A DNA stretch of 64,000 nucleotides from Halorientalis sp. LT38 (GTDB lineage: Archaea; Halobacteriota; Halobacteria; Halobacteriales; Haloarculaceae): positions 2,604,001 to 2,668,000 of the forward strand of contig NZ_JAYEZN010000001.1 of assembly GCF_037031225.1 (NCBI RefSeq). The letters are read 5' to 3'. The translations under genes were made by a program, and so were the position numbers. This document shows, piece after piece, positions 46,619 through 55,507 of the stretch (its first letter is position 1; each line of letters starts with the position of its first letter). The notes beneath the pieces were generated by a model. That model did no database searches, was not told the origin of the DNA, and saw nothing but the letters and a program-made list of their open reading frames with translations.

Positions 46619-47555
46619 CGTCGTCCTCCGGGGCCGCGATCCCCTGGGCCTTCACGAGCGTGGGGTTGCCGAAGAAGCTGTCCTTGGGCTCGACGTCGGT
46701 GACGGTGGCCTCGCAGTGCGGACACTCGGGGTCGGTCATGAGGGCGATCTCGACGCCCTCGCCACAGACCGTGCATTTGGCCCGGTCGACGTCGAGTTCG
46801 GCGGCGGCGCGCTTGATCCCCTCGACGGAGGCGGCCCGCTTCGAGTTCCGCCGGGTGTCGTTCCGCAGGTCTCGGACGACGTGGGCGACGGTCCTGAGTT
46901 TCTCTTCGGCGTCCGCCATCGAACCCTCCAGGTCCTCGAGGCGGGCCTCGCTGTCCTCGGCCAGCGCGTCGAGTCGGTCGCGGAGGCTGTCGACGTCGTC
47001 GTCGAGTTCCGCGAGGTCGGCCGCCACCTCGTCGACGTCGTCGGCCAGGTCCGGGTGGCCGTGGTCGGCGGGCGCTTTGGCGTCGGTCTCCCGCTTGACC
47101 TGGACGACGCGCTCGCGCACGTCCGTGATCTTGGCCATGAAGTCGTCCTCGACCGCGCCGAGGCGTTCGTCGAGGCGGTCGTCGACCCGCCCGCTCGCGC
47201 GCTCGGCGGCGGTCTCGGCCACGTCTTCCAGTCGGTCGTCGAGTGCCTCCTGGAGGGTCGCCTCGATCGCGTCCTGCACTTTCGCGTCGACGTCGAGTCG
47301 CTCGGCCACGGCCTCTGCGATCTCGGGGAGGCGGTCCCCGAGGGCGTCCTGCACGGCCGTCTCGACGTCGATGGCGTCCGCCAGCGAGTCCGGGTCGGCG
47401 TCGTCCAGTTCCTCGGCGGCGCGGTGGGCCGCCAGCAACTGGGCCAGCACGGTCTCCCGGTCGCTCCCCTGGCTCGTGGCCTGCTCGTCGATCCACGTCG
47501 CCAACTCCGGCGGGAGCGAAACCGTCACCGGCTCGTCCGTCGGCTCACTGGCCAT
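46611..47555 (-). CDS. CopG/RHH-like protein with coiled coil and zinc ribbon
   Basis: 314 residues. Residues 8-45 resemble a ribbon-helix-helix DNA-binding motif (VTVSLPPELATWIDEQA). Residues about 60-250 are an uninterrupted acidic coiled coil with repeated RLDxxxDxxE patterns. The C-terminus has CTVCGEG and CPHCEA (two CxxC pairs), a zinc ribbon. It overlaps the DDPF-repeat gene by eight bases. Architecture (DNA-binding head, long rod, zinc tail) suggests a DNA- or membrane-associated scaffold, but no specific role can be given. Confidence 0.75.
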   Translation of the reverse strand: MASEPTDEPVTVSLPPELATWIDEQATSQGSDRETVLAQLLAAHRAAEELDDADPDSLADAIDVETAVQDALGDRLPEIAEAVAERLDVDAKVQDAIEATLQEALDDRLEDVAETAAERASGRVDDRLDERLGAVEDDFMAKITDVRERVVQVKRETDAKAPADHGHPDLADDVDEVAADLAELDDDVDSLRDRLDALAEDSEARLEDLEGSMADAEEKLRTVAHVVRDLRNDTRRNSKRAASVEGIKRAAAELDVDRAKCTVCGEGVEIALMTDPECPHCEATVTDVEPKDSFFGNPTLVKAQGIAAPEDDDA

Positions 47556-47687
47556 CTACTCGCAGTTGTCACCTTCGGCAGTTAAGGGTTTGCCACAGTT
47601 TATCAGTTCGTAAAACAACGGGACGGCGACTGAAAGCGTGCCTCGCGGCCGAGTGCGGGCCGCTGCGCGATCGGTGCCGGAAACCTG

Positions 47688-48524
47688 TCAACGGATCTTC
47701 CGGACGTCGCTGATGTCGAAGCCGGCGTCGCCGATCTCGGTCTCGAAGCGGATGATGTTCTCGTCCTCGATCCGCGAGAGGACGCCGCGGAACTTCTTGA
47801 ACACGAGGGTGCGTGCCCGCTCGGAGCCGCCCTGCTCCCACTCGAAGATCATGGTCCCGTTGGCGGCGTCGACGAGCTGGCCGTGCTCTTCGGGCGTGAC
47901 CGTCTCGTGGTTGACGTGGACGAGGATCAGCCCGTTCCAGGCGTGGGCGGCCTTCTGGAGGCCCTTGACGAGGTAGACGATGTCCGACCAGTCCCGGTCC
48001 TCCCCCATCGCGCTGATCAGGTCCGACAGCGAGTCCAGGATGACGAGGTTGCCCGCGGCGTGTTCGTTGAGGTACCGCCCGAGGGCGGCGAAGATGTCCT
48101 CGCGGTCGTGTCGGCCGGCCATGTCCCGGATGTGGCCGGTCTCCTCGGCGTACCAGTCCCGGGGGACGCTACTGGCGTGGAAGTACGCCTCGGCCATGTC
48201 GACGAACGAGACCGACGAGAAGCCCGACTCGACGATCTCTGTGTCCATGGTCCGGTCCATCTCCCGGTAGAGCTGGTCGCTGTCGGCCGTGAAGGAGACG
48301 TAGTGGATCTCGTCGCTCACCGAGGCCTCCGCGTCGAGATTTCCGTAGTAGAGGTCGTGGAGTTCCCGGTCGGCGGTGGCCAGCCCGTTCAGGACGGCGC
48401 TCGTGTACATGAACTCTCGCGAGCCGGCCCCCGCCTCGCCCGACAGCAGGACGACGCTGCCCGGCGGTGCCCCCCCGTCGATGATCGTATCCAGCTGCCG
48501 GATACCGAAGGGGATGCGGTCCAT
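47688..48524 (-). CDS. RecA/KaiC-superfamily protein with degenerate P-loop
   Basis: 278 residues from the ATG at 48524; a GTG at 48533 would add three residues. A RAD55/KaiC-like core with hydrophobic strands is visible. The P-loop reads GEAGAGSRE (residues 29-37): the essential Lys is Ser35. Walker B NLVILDSLSDL is retained. The degenerate P-loop probably prevents normal ATP hydrolysis. Haloarchaea have several such proteins, usually called HTR-like, near signalling genes. 132 bases separate it from the CopG-type gene. Confidence 0.8.
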   Translation of the reverse strand: MDRIPFGIRQLDTIIDGGAPPGSVVLLSGEAGAGSREFMYTSAVLNGLATADRELHDLYYGNLDAEASVSDEIHYVSFTADSDQLYREMDRTMDTEIVESGFSSVSFVDMAEAYFHASSVPRDWYAEETGHIRDMAGRHDREDIFAALGRYLNEHAAGNLVILDSLSDLISAMGEDRDWSDIVYLVKGLQKAAHAWNGLILVHVNHETVTPEEHGQLVDAANGTMIFEWEQGGSERARTLVFKKFRGVLSRIEDENIIRFETEIGDAGFDISDVRKIR

Positions 48525-48587
48525 GCCACCCACAAACGGACCCGCCGCTTTACTACTTGCGGCGGGTTCGGCCGCCGAAACGTCCCC

Positions 48588-49556
48588 TCAGGAATCGACC
48601 CGGATGCCGTCCACCGCGGGTGCGCTGACGACGACCCGGCCGTCGACGCCGACCGATTCGAGTGCGTCGCGGGCGGCCGCGCGGGCCTCGTCGGCCCGAG
48701 CCGCGTCGGTCACCGCGTAGACCGCCGGCCCCCACGAGGACTGGCCGGTGCCCGTGATCGCCGGGCAATCGGAGAGTTCGTCGACGATCCGGCCCGCCGG
48801 CGGGCGGTAGACGCCGCCCTGTTCGTCGGCGTACCAGGCGCCGTTGAGGCGGCCGAGCGTGGCGACGCCCGCGCCGAAGGTCGCCCGGTCGCCCTCGGCG
48901 GCGGCCGGGAGCACGCGCCTGAGGAGGACGCCACCGATCTCGTCGGCGATCCCCGGATCGGCGCGCTCGACGACCGCGCGCATGCTCTCGTCCTCGCGGT
49001 CGCCGCTGCGCCCCGCCGACACGTCGGGGACTGCGACGACGAAGCGCCAGTCGTCCGGGAGTTCGTGGCGAGCGGTCACCGGCGGGACCGTCCACTCGCC
49101 GTCGGCGGGCGGCGCGGCCGTGAACAGCTCTGTGGGGTGCCCGCCGTCGACGAGGAATCCCCCGCGCTCGGCGACGGCGACGCCGACGCCGCTGCGGCCG
49201 CCCCGGCCCATCGCCGGCGCGCGCTCGCGGAAGGACGGTTCGCGGTCATGGGCGGCTGCGACGGCCGCCAGCGTCGCCAGCGCGAGTTGCGTCCCGCTGC
49301 CCAGCCCGACGTGGCGGGGGAGCCGCTCGGTCACGGTCACGTCGGCTCCCGAAACCTCCAGCAGGTCGACGGCCGTCCTGGCCTGGGCGGCCACGAGGTC
49401 GTCGTCGCAGTGGACCGTGTCGGCGGGGTCGGCTTCCACGACCACCCGCGGCTCCTCGAGGGCGACCCCGACGCCGCCGTAGAGGCGCTCGCGGGCCAGC
49501 GAGAGGTTCTGGAAGCCGAAGTGGAGGCGGGCCCCGGCGACCGCGCGTGCAGTCAT
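48588..49556 (-). CDS. beta-ribofuranosylaminobenzene 5'-phosphate synthase-like GHMP protein
   Basis: 322 residues from the ATG at 49556. GHMP-kinase-type fold: ATP-binding motif RHVGLGSGTQLALATLAAVA near residue 83 and a C-terminal ITGTGQSSWGPAVYAV segment. The family member in methanogens joins 4-aminobenzoate to phosphoribosyl diphosphate on the way to methanopterin; in haloarchaea it probably makes a modified pterin or folate. Named by family resemblance only. Confidence 0.85.
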   Translation of the reverse strand: MTARAVAGARLHFGFQNLSLARERLYGGVGVALEEPRVVVEADPADTVHCDDDLVAAQARTAVDLLEVSGADVTVTERLPRHVGLGSGTQLALATLAAVAAAHDREPSFRERAPAMGRGGRSGVGVAVAERGGFLVDGGHPTELFTAAPPADGEWTVPPVTARHELPDDWRFVVAVPDVSAGRSGDREDESMRAVVERADPGIADEIGGVLLRRVLPAAAEGDRATFGAGVATLGRLNGAWYADEQGGVYRPPAGRIVDELSDCPAITGTGQSSWGPAVYAVTDAARADEARAAARDALESVGVDGRVVVSAPAVDGIRVDS

Positions 49557-49731
49557 GGCTGGTCCTTTCGGCCTGACCGACATTGCAGTTGCGGGTTCCA
49601 GTGGGCTGCGCCGACTGGCCGCCGGGAGGCCGCTGGTGTCCCCGCGACGGCCGAACCCGTTCGGCCGGGCTCGGATCGCGGGGCGGCGGCTATCGGGGAA
49701 TTAAAGCCGCCAGCGCGTCTTGTCCTCGCGC

Positions 49732-51465
49732 ATGAGCCAGCAACCGCAGGAACCCACACACGAGGGGAAACCCGACGACCTCCCGAGCAACGAGGTCACG
49801 GAGGGGACGGAGAAGGCCCCACACCGCGCGATGTTCCGCGCGATGGGCTACGACGACGAGGACCTCTCCTCCCCCATGGTCGGCGTCGCCAACCCGGCGG
49901 CCGACATCACCCCCTGTAACGTGCATCTGGACGACGTCGCCGATTCCGCCTACGAGGGCATCGACGGGGGCGACGGGATGCCCATCGAGTTCGGCACGAT
50001 CACCATCTCGGACGCCATCTCCATGGGCACCGAGGGGATGAAGGCCTCCCTCATCAGTCGGGAGGTCATCGCCGACTCCGTCGAACTCGTCGCCTTCGGC
50101 GAGCGCATGGACGGCCTCGTGACGATCGGCGGCTGTGACAAGAACATGCCCGGGATGATGATGGCCGCCATCCGGACGGATCTCCCCTCGGTCTTCCTCT
50201 ACGGCGGGTCGATCATGCCCGGTGAGCACGACGGCCGGGAGGTCACCATCCAGAACGTCTTCGAGGGCGTCGGCGCGGTCGCCGACGGCGACATGAGCGA
50301 GGACGAACTCGACGACCTGGAGCGCAACGCCTGCCCCGGCGCGGGCTCATGCGGCGGGATGTTCACCGCCAACACGATGGCCTCCATCTCCGAGGCGCTC
50401 GGGTTCGCCCCCCTCGGGTCTGCCTCCCCGCCGGCCGAGGACGAGGCCCGCTACGAGGAGGCCGAACGCGCCGGCGAACTCGCCGTCGAGGTCGTCCGGG
50501 AGCGGCGCAAGCCCTCCGATTTCCTCACCAAGGGGTCCTTCGAGAACGCCATCGCGCTACAGGTCGCCATCGGCGGGTCGACCAACGCCGTCCTCCACCT
50601 GCTGGCGATGGCCGCCGAGGCCGGCGTCGACCTGGACATCCAGGACTTCAACCGCATCAGCGCGCGAACGCCGAAGATCGCCGACCTCCAGCCCGGCGGC
50701 GAGAAGGTGATGAACGACCTCCACGAGGTCGGCGGCGTGCCCGTCGTGCTCAAAGAACTCCTCGACGCGGACCTGCTCCACGGCGACGCGCTGACCGTGA
50801 CGGGCGAGACGATGGCAGAGGCCATCGAAGCGGTCGACCCGCCCGCCATCGCCGACCTGGACGCGGACTTCCTCGAGACGGTCGCGGACCCGATCCACGA
50901 GCGCGGCGCGATCCGGATCCTCACGGGCAACCTCGCGCCCGGTGGCGCGGTCATCAAGATCACCGGCGACGACCACCTCCACCACGAGGGTCCCGTCCGG
51001 GTGTTCGAGCAGGAGGCCGACGCCATGCGGTACGTCCAGGAGGGGAAGGTCGAGACGGGTGACGCCATCGTCATCCGCAACGAGGGCCCCAAGGGCGGCC
51101 CCGGGATGCGGGAGATGCTGGGCGTCACCTCCGCTGTCGCCGGCCAGGGCCACGCCGACGACGTGGCGCTGCTCACCGACGGCCGGTTCTCCGGTGCCAC
51201 GCGCGGCTTCTCCATCGGCCACGTCGCCCCCGAGGCGTTCGTGGGCGGCCCCATCGCCGCGCTGGAGGACGGCGACGTGCTCACCATCGACATCGACGAC
51301 CTCGAACTCTCGGTGGACGTCTCCGAGGAAGAGATGGAGCGCCGCCTCGAAGAGCGCGACCCGCCGGAGCCGAACTACACGAACGGCGTGCTGGCGAAGT
51401 ACGGACAGCTGTTCGACTCGGCGGAAAACGGCGCGGTGACGAGTCCGGGCGCGAAGCGGGACTGA
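49732..51465 (+). CDS. ilvD: dihydroxy-acid dehydratase
   Basis: 577 residues from the ATG at 49732; a TTG at 49720 is a weak alternative. Removes water from 2,3-dihydroxy acids in valine, isoleucine and leucine synthesis. Fe-S ligand motifs are [12 protein letters not shown] (Cys135) and [16 protein letters not shown] (Cys201 and Cys207). [19 protein letters not shown] near residue 485 and the metal-binding C-terminal domain are present. A TATA-like AATTAAAG near 49698-49705 is about 30 bases upstream, so the mRNA is probably leaderless. Single-gene transcript. Confidence 0.95.
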   Translation: MSQQPQEPTHEGKPDDLPSNEVTEGTEKAPHRAMFRAMGYDDEDLSSPMVGVANPAADITPCNVHLDDVADSAYEGIDGGDGMPIEFGTITISDAISMGTEGMKASLISREVIADSVELVAFGERMDGLVTIGGCDKNMPGMMMAAIRTDLPSVFLYGGSIMPGEHDGREVTIQNVFEGVGAVADGDMSEDELDDLERNACPGAGSCGGMFTANTMASISEALGFAPLGSASPPAEDEARYEEAERAGELAVEVVRERRKPSDFLTKGSFENAIALQVAIGGSTNAVLHLLAMAAEAGVDLDIQDFNRISARTPKIADLQPGGEKVMNDLHEVGGVPVVLKELLDADLLHGDALTVTGETMAEAIEAVDPPAIADLDADFLETVADPIHERGAIRILTGNLAPGGAVIKITGDDHLHHEGPVRVFEQEADAMRYVQEGKVETGDAIVIRNEGPKGGPGMREMLGVTSAVAGQGHADDVALLTDGRFSGATRGFSIGHVAPEAFVGGPIAALEDGDVLTIDIDDLELSVDVSEEEMERRLEERDPPEPNYTNGVLAKYGQLFDSAENGAVTSPGAKRD

Positions 51466-51478
51466 GTTTCGGCGCGGC

Positions 51479-52534
51479 TCACGTCCCTCGAATCGAGCGG
51501 ATGGTTATATTCTCGCTGCCAGTCGCGGTGTAGAGGCCGGCGCCGTTCGCGTCGGCGGTCACGTTCACCAGCCGCGCGTCGGTCACGCCGTCGAAGTCGA
51601 GGCCCCACAGGCGATTACCGGTCACGGTGAGGTCGCGGACCCGGATCGAACTCGCGTCGCGGACGACGAGCCCGCTCCCCTCGTTATCGGTCGCGGTCGC
51701 GTTCCCGAAGGTGACGTTCGACGCGGGGCCGAGCGTGACGCCCGACCCGCCGTTATCCGTGGCGGTGAGATCGAGGAGGCGGCCGTCGTCGAAGCCGTTG
51801 CCGGCCCAGAGTCCGGTTCGGGCGTTGTCGCTGACGGTCGCGTTCCGCAGGGTCGCCGCCGTGGCGTCGCCGAGCTGGATGCCGGCGGTGTTGTTCGTCG
51901 CGCGGGTGTCAGATAGCGCGAGGTTCCGCACGTCGACCGCGACGATCCCGGCGTCGTTGTTCCGGGCGACGATATCCGTGAGTCGCTCGCCGTCCGCGCC
52001 GGGCCGGAGGGTGACCCCCCAGCGCTCGTTGCCGACCGCGCGGACGGCCACGATTTCGATGGTCCCGTCGGCGGGCGCGAACTCGTAGGCGGGATCGACA
52101 ACGACGCCGTCGCGGTTGTTCTCGGCCGTCACGTTCCGGACCGTGCCCGAGGCGACGGCGCCGCGGTAGGTGATGCCGGTCTCCCACCCAGTCGTCGTCA
52201 GGTTCGAGACCGTGACGTTCTGGAGGCGTTCGTCGGTCGGCGGTTCGACGAGGACGCCGACGGTTCCGGTCCCGGAGCCGTTGCCGACGACGGCATCACC
52301 GCCGCCATCGAGGACCACGTCGCTCGTCCGGATCCGCAGGCAGGCGGCAGCCCCGCCGCCGCTGAGGTTGCCGGCGAGGGCGTACTCGCCCGGTTCGGTG
52401 ATCTCCCGGCAGTCCTCGACGGCCGTCTGTGCCGTCGCACCGCCGGCGGCCAGGGTTCCCAGGGCGAGCACGGCGACGGCGGTGGTGAGTAACAGCGATC
52501 CCGCGCGTCCCAACCGGCCGCGTCGACGCGTCAT
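51479..52534 (-). CDS. secreted right-handed beta-helix (NosD/CASH-like) protein
   Basis: 351 residues. A Sec signal peptide (about residues 1-35, ending AGGATAQ) precedes a disulfide-capable short loop (CREITEPGEYAL...ACLRI). The rest consists of repeated about 22-residue rungs with the pattern NVT/DLTxTDNxxxGV, as in parallel beta-helices. It is probably extracellular or cell-surface attached. No catalytic residue pattern is visible. Convergent with ilvD, stops 13 bases apart. Confidence 0.8.
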   Translation of the reverse strand: MTRRRGRLGRAGSLLLTTAVAVLALGTLAAGGATAQTAVEDCREITEPGEYALAGNLSGGGAAACLRIRTSDVVLDGGGDAVVGNGSGTGTVGVLVEPPTDERLQNVTVSNLTTTGWETGITYRGAVASGTVRNVTAENNRDGVVVDPAYEFAPADGTIEIVAVRAVGNERWGVTLRPGADGERLTDIVARNNDAGIVAVDVRNLALSDTRATNNTAGIQLGDATAATLRNATVSDNARTGLWAGNGFDDGRLLDLTATDNGGSGVTLGPASNVTFGNATATDNEGSGLVVRDASSIRVRDLTVTGNRLWGLDFDGVTDARLVNVTADANGAGLYTATGSENITIRSIRGT

Positions 52535-52615
52535 GTCCCCGGCCAGGGACGGGCGCGAGTTAGTTACGAACGGCGTGTCGACGGGTAAGCCCGGCTTAGG
52601 CGGGTCCGCGGTCGG

Positions 52616-54865
52616 CTAGCCGAACAGGCGTTCGAGTAGCGACCGGTCGCGCGACTTCTCGGCCAGCAGGACCGAGCACTCCACGTCGTCGACGACGTCG
52701 AGGACGAGCGAGCCGCGGACGAGCCGTTCGAGCAGGCCCTCCTCGGTTGCGCCGATGACGAGCATCGAGGACTCGGCGGCGGCGTTCTCGATGGCCGCCT
52801 CCACGTCGCCGGTCTCGACCCGGAGCGTCGCGTCCTCGAGGCCGTTCTCGGCCGCCCACTCCTCGAGGAACCTGTGGCCGGTCGCCTCGTCGTCGGCGAC
52901 GTGCAGCAGCGTCACTTCGGAGCCGTACTCGGCCCGGAGCATCTGCGCGATGGCGGCGCTCAGCTCGGAGTCGGGGCCGCCGGCCGTCGGGACGAGCAGC
53001 CGCGAGGGGTCGAACCCGCGGTCTTTGAACACGAGGAAGTCACAGGGCAGGTCGTGGGCGAGGTCGTCGATGGCCGACTCGGCCCGGCCCGGCGAGCCGT
53101 GCGAGTCCGGCCCCCAGCCCATCACGACGAGGTCGGCGTCAGCGGAGCGCGCCGCGCCGAAGATCTCCTCGAAGGAGCGATGGGAGAGGATCGTCCGGGT
53201 CTCGACGGGGACGCCGAAGGTCTCGGCGTCTTCCTCGGCGGCCGCCAGCAGGTCGGCCGACTCGGCGTCGAGTTCGTCGACGTGCTCTGCGCCGTAGGCC
53301 AGCGAGGTCTGGTCGGGGACGGTGACGATGTGGGTCGCGAGGACGCTCCCGCCGCGCTGCTTGGCGATGGCGCTTGCCAGCGTGATGAGTTCGGTCTCGT
53401 GCTCCGGGTTGGCCAGCGGGACCATCACCTTGTACGTGCCGCCGTCGGGCTGGACGCCGGAGGCCGCCGCGACCGCCGAGTCCGGCATCTCCTCGGAGCG
53501 TTCCTGGACGTACTGGCCGAGGATGCCCTGTTTCTCGGTGCGCGAGCGGGCGTAGACGAAGTACCACGCGACGGCGGCCGCCACGAGCCCGAACCCGAGC
53601 GTGACGATGGTCGGGTCGATGAAATAGATCAGCGCGAAGGAGGTGATCGCCCCGAGGATCGGGGTGAACGGGTAGAGCGGGACCGTGTAGTCCGGCTGGT
53701 AGTCGGCCGGGTCCGCGGTCCGCATCACGATCAGGGCCACGTTGAGCAACCCGTAGATCACCAGGTGGAGGAAACTGGCGGTGCTGGAGAGCGAGACGAT
53801 GGCGTTCCCGCCGACGACGTCCGCGCCGACGATGAACGCGATGATGAGCGCGCCAGTGACCGCGATGGAGCGGTAGGGGGTCGCGAAGCGGTCGTGGATG
53901 TCGTTGAGCGCCGGCGTGATGAGTCGATCCCGGCCCATCGCGAAGTTGATGCGCGAGGAGGCGAGGATCGACGCGTTCGCGGAGGAGGCGGTCGCGAGCA
54001 GGCCGCCGAACAGCATGGCGACCGCGCCGATCGGACCGAGCAGTTCGTCGGCCGCCGAGACGACGACGATGTTGCCAGCGGCCTGTTCGGCGGCGATGAA
54101 CCCCTGCTCGACGGCGGCGCTCATCGCGATCAACACGAGGGCGTAGATGGCGGTCACCAGGACGACGCTGCCGATCACCGCCCGGGGCAGGTTCCGTCCG
54201 GGGTCCTTGATCTCCTCGGCGACGCTCGTGATCTGGACGAAGCCGAGATAGGAGACGAAGATGATGCCGGTCGTGACCATCATCGGCCCGTAGCCCTTCC
54301 CCGCCGGCAGGTTCCCGGGGTCGGCCCGGAGCGCGCCGGCGATTGTGAAGACCGTCAGGATCGCCACGAGGATCACGACGATGACGTTCTGGAGGCGTCC
54401 GGTCTCCTTCGCGCCGACGTAGTTGACCGAGATGAAGAAGGCGCCGCCCACCACCGCCAGCAGCGTCACCGAGTCGACCACCACGAAGCCGAGACCGACG
54501 GTCTCGCCGAGGCCGGCGATGTCGCGGACGTACTCGCCGAAGCCGACCATGTAGAACGCGGAGGCGAAGGCGAGGCCGAGCCAGTTGGCCCAGCCGGCGA
54601 CCGAGCCAAAGAGCGGGCCCAGCGCGTGGTTGACGTAGTAGTAGGCCCCGCCGGACTTGGGCATGGCCGTCCCGAGTTCGCTCGCCGACAGCGCGGTCAG
54701 CAGCGCGATCCCCCCGCCGATCAGGAAGGCGACGACGGCCAGCGAGCCGGACTGCTGGATGGCGTCGCCGGGGAGGACGAAGATCCCGGCACCGATCATG
54801 GTCCCGACGCCGATCGTCAGCGCGGCGAGCGGCCCCAGGTCCTTCGCGAGTTCCTCGTCGCTCAT
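52616..54865 (-). CDS. APC-family amino acid permease fused to two universal-stress domains
   Basis: 749 residues. About 430 residues form a 12-helix APC-superfamily transporter (IGVGTMIGAGIFVLPGDAI near residue 18). A linker of about 40 residues leads to two tandem universal-stress (Usp) domains, about 487-625 and 630-745. In the second, nucleotide-binding residues are visible in MLVIGATEEGLLERLVRGSL. The Usp tail may let the cell tune transport to energy state. It overlaps the uspA gene by four bases and belongs to the potassium/stress block. Confidence 0.9.
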   Translation of the reverse strand: MSDEELAKDLGPLAALTIGVGTMIGAGIFVLPGDAIQQSGSLAVVAFLIGGGIALLTALSASELGTAMPKSGGAYYYVNHALGPLFGSVAGWANWLGLAFASAFYMVGFGEYVRDIAGLGETVGLGFVVVDSVTLLAVVGGAFFISVNYVGAKETGRLQNVIVVILVAILTVFTIAGALRADPGNLPAGKGYGPMMVTTGIIFVSYLGFVQITSVAEEIKDPGRNLPRAVIGSVVLVTAIYALVLIAMSAAVEQGFIAAEQAAGNIVVVSAADELLGPIGAVAMLFGGLLATASSANASILASSRINFAMGRDRLITPALNDIHDRFATPYRSIAVTGALIIAFIVGADVVGGNAIVSLSSTASFLHLVIYGLLNVALIVMRTADPADYQPDYTVPLYPFTPILGAITSFALIYFIDPTIVTLGFGLVAAAVAWYFVYARSRTEKQGILGQYVQERSEEMPDSAVAAASGVQPDGGTYKVMVPLANPEHETELITLASAIAKQRGGSVLATHIVTVPDQTSLAYGAEHVDELDAESADLLAAAEEDAETFGVPVETRTILSHRSFEEIFGAARSADADLVVMGWGPDSHGSPGRAESAIDDLAHDLPCDFLVFKDRGFDPSRLLVPTAGGPDSELSAAIAQMLRAEYGSEVTLLHVADDEATGHRFLEEWAAENGLEDATLRVETGDVEAAIENAAAESSMLVIGATEEGLLERLVRGSLVLDVVDDVECSVLLAEKSRDRSLLERLFG

Positions 54866-55281
54866 TCCTCGGCCCCGTCGGGCAGGACGATCACGGGTCG
54901 GTCCGTGCCGGTGATCAGGTCCAGCGCGACGTCGCCGGTCAGCAGCTGGATCCAGCGGCTACCTCCACGGGGGGTGAAGGCGATCGCCGTCGCCCCGACC
55001 GCCTCGGCGACGTCGAAGATGGTCTCGGCGACGTCGGTGCCGTAGGCGATCTCCGTCTCGAGGTCGACCCCGTCGAGTTCCTCCCGGACGACGTCGAAGA
55101 TCCGTTCGCCCTCCTCCTCGCGCTGCTCGACGGAGGCCTTGTCGACGGCGCCGCCGGCCTTCTCGACGACGTAGACGGCGACGACGCTCCCTGTCGCGTG
55201 GTCGCTGAGCGCCCGACAGGTCGTCCGCGCGTCCTCGCGGCTGGCGACGGGCACGACGACGCGTTCGAGGATATCAGCCAT
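54862..55281 (-). CDS. UspA-like universal stress protein
   Basis: 139 residues from the ATG at 55281; a GTG at 55293 would add four. A single Usp domain with VVVPVASREDARTTCRAL at the N-terminus and the ATP-binding-type end LITGTDRPVIVLPDGAEE. The stop overlaps the start of the APC-Usp gene by four bases (co-translated). It is divergent from trkA, and an AT-rich TATA-like CTTATGAT lies near 55345-55352. Confidence 0.85.
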   Translation of the reverse strand: MADILERVVVPVASREDARTTCRALSDHATGSVVAVYVVEKAGGAVDKASVEQREEEGERIFDVVREELDGVDLETEIAYGTDVAETIFDVAEAVGATAIAFTPRGGSRWIQLLTGDVALDLITGTDRPVIVLPDGAEE

Positions 55282-55474
55282 CGTGTCCGACACCCCCGCC
55301 TTCCATCGGTCGGTCCGGTTCCGCGGTCCTCCGGTCGACTCGGTGTATCATAAGCGACATTGATGCTCGACCGGACTTAAGTTCTCGTACCTTCGGATTC
55401 GGGGGAAACGGCCCCGGATCCGGGTGGTGGAAGGGAAATCCTCTTGACCGCCCCGGGGATAGGTGCGGGCAATC

Positions 55475-55507
55475 ATGACGGGAGCGGGTGAGCGACCGTG
55501 CGCGTGA
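55475..55507 (+). other. 10-codon mini-ORF overlapping the trkA start
   Basis: ATG at 55475 encodes MTGAGERPCA and stops at TGA 55505-55507, seven bases inside trkA, in another frame. It may slow or couple initiation at the trkA GTG, or be chance; its expression is not supported by other evidence. Confidence 0.25.

Noticed and set aside
47883-49919. 678-codon plus-strand frame
   Set aside because: Overlaps the RecA-like, GHMP and ilvD genes in antisense or shifted frame; no family resemblance.
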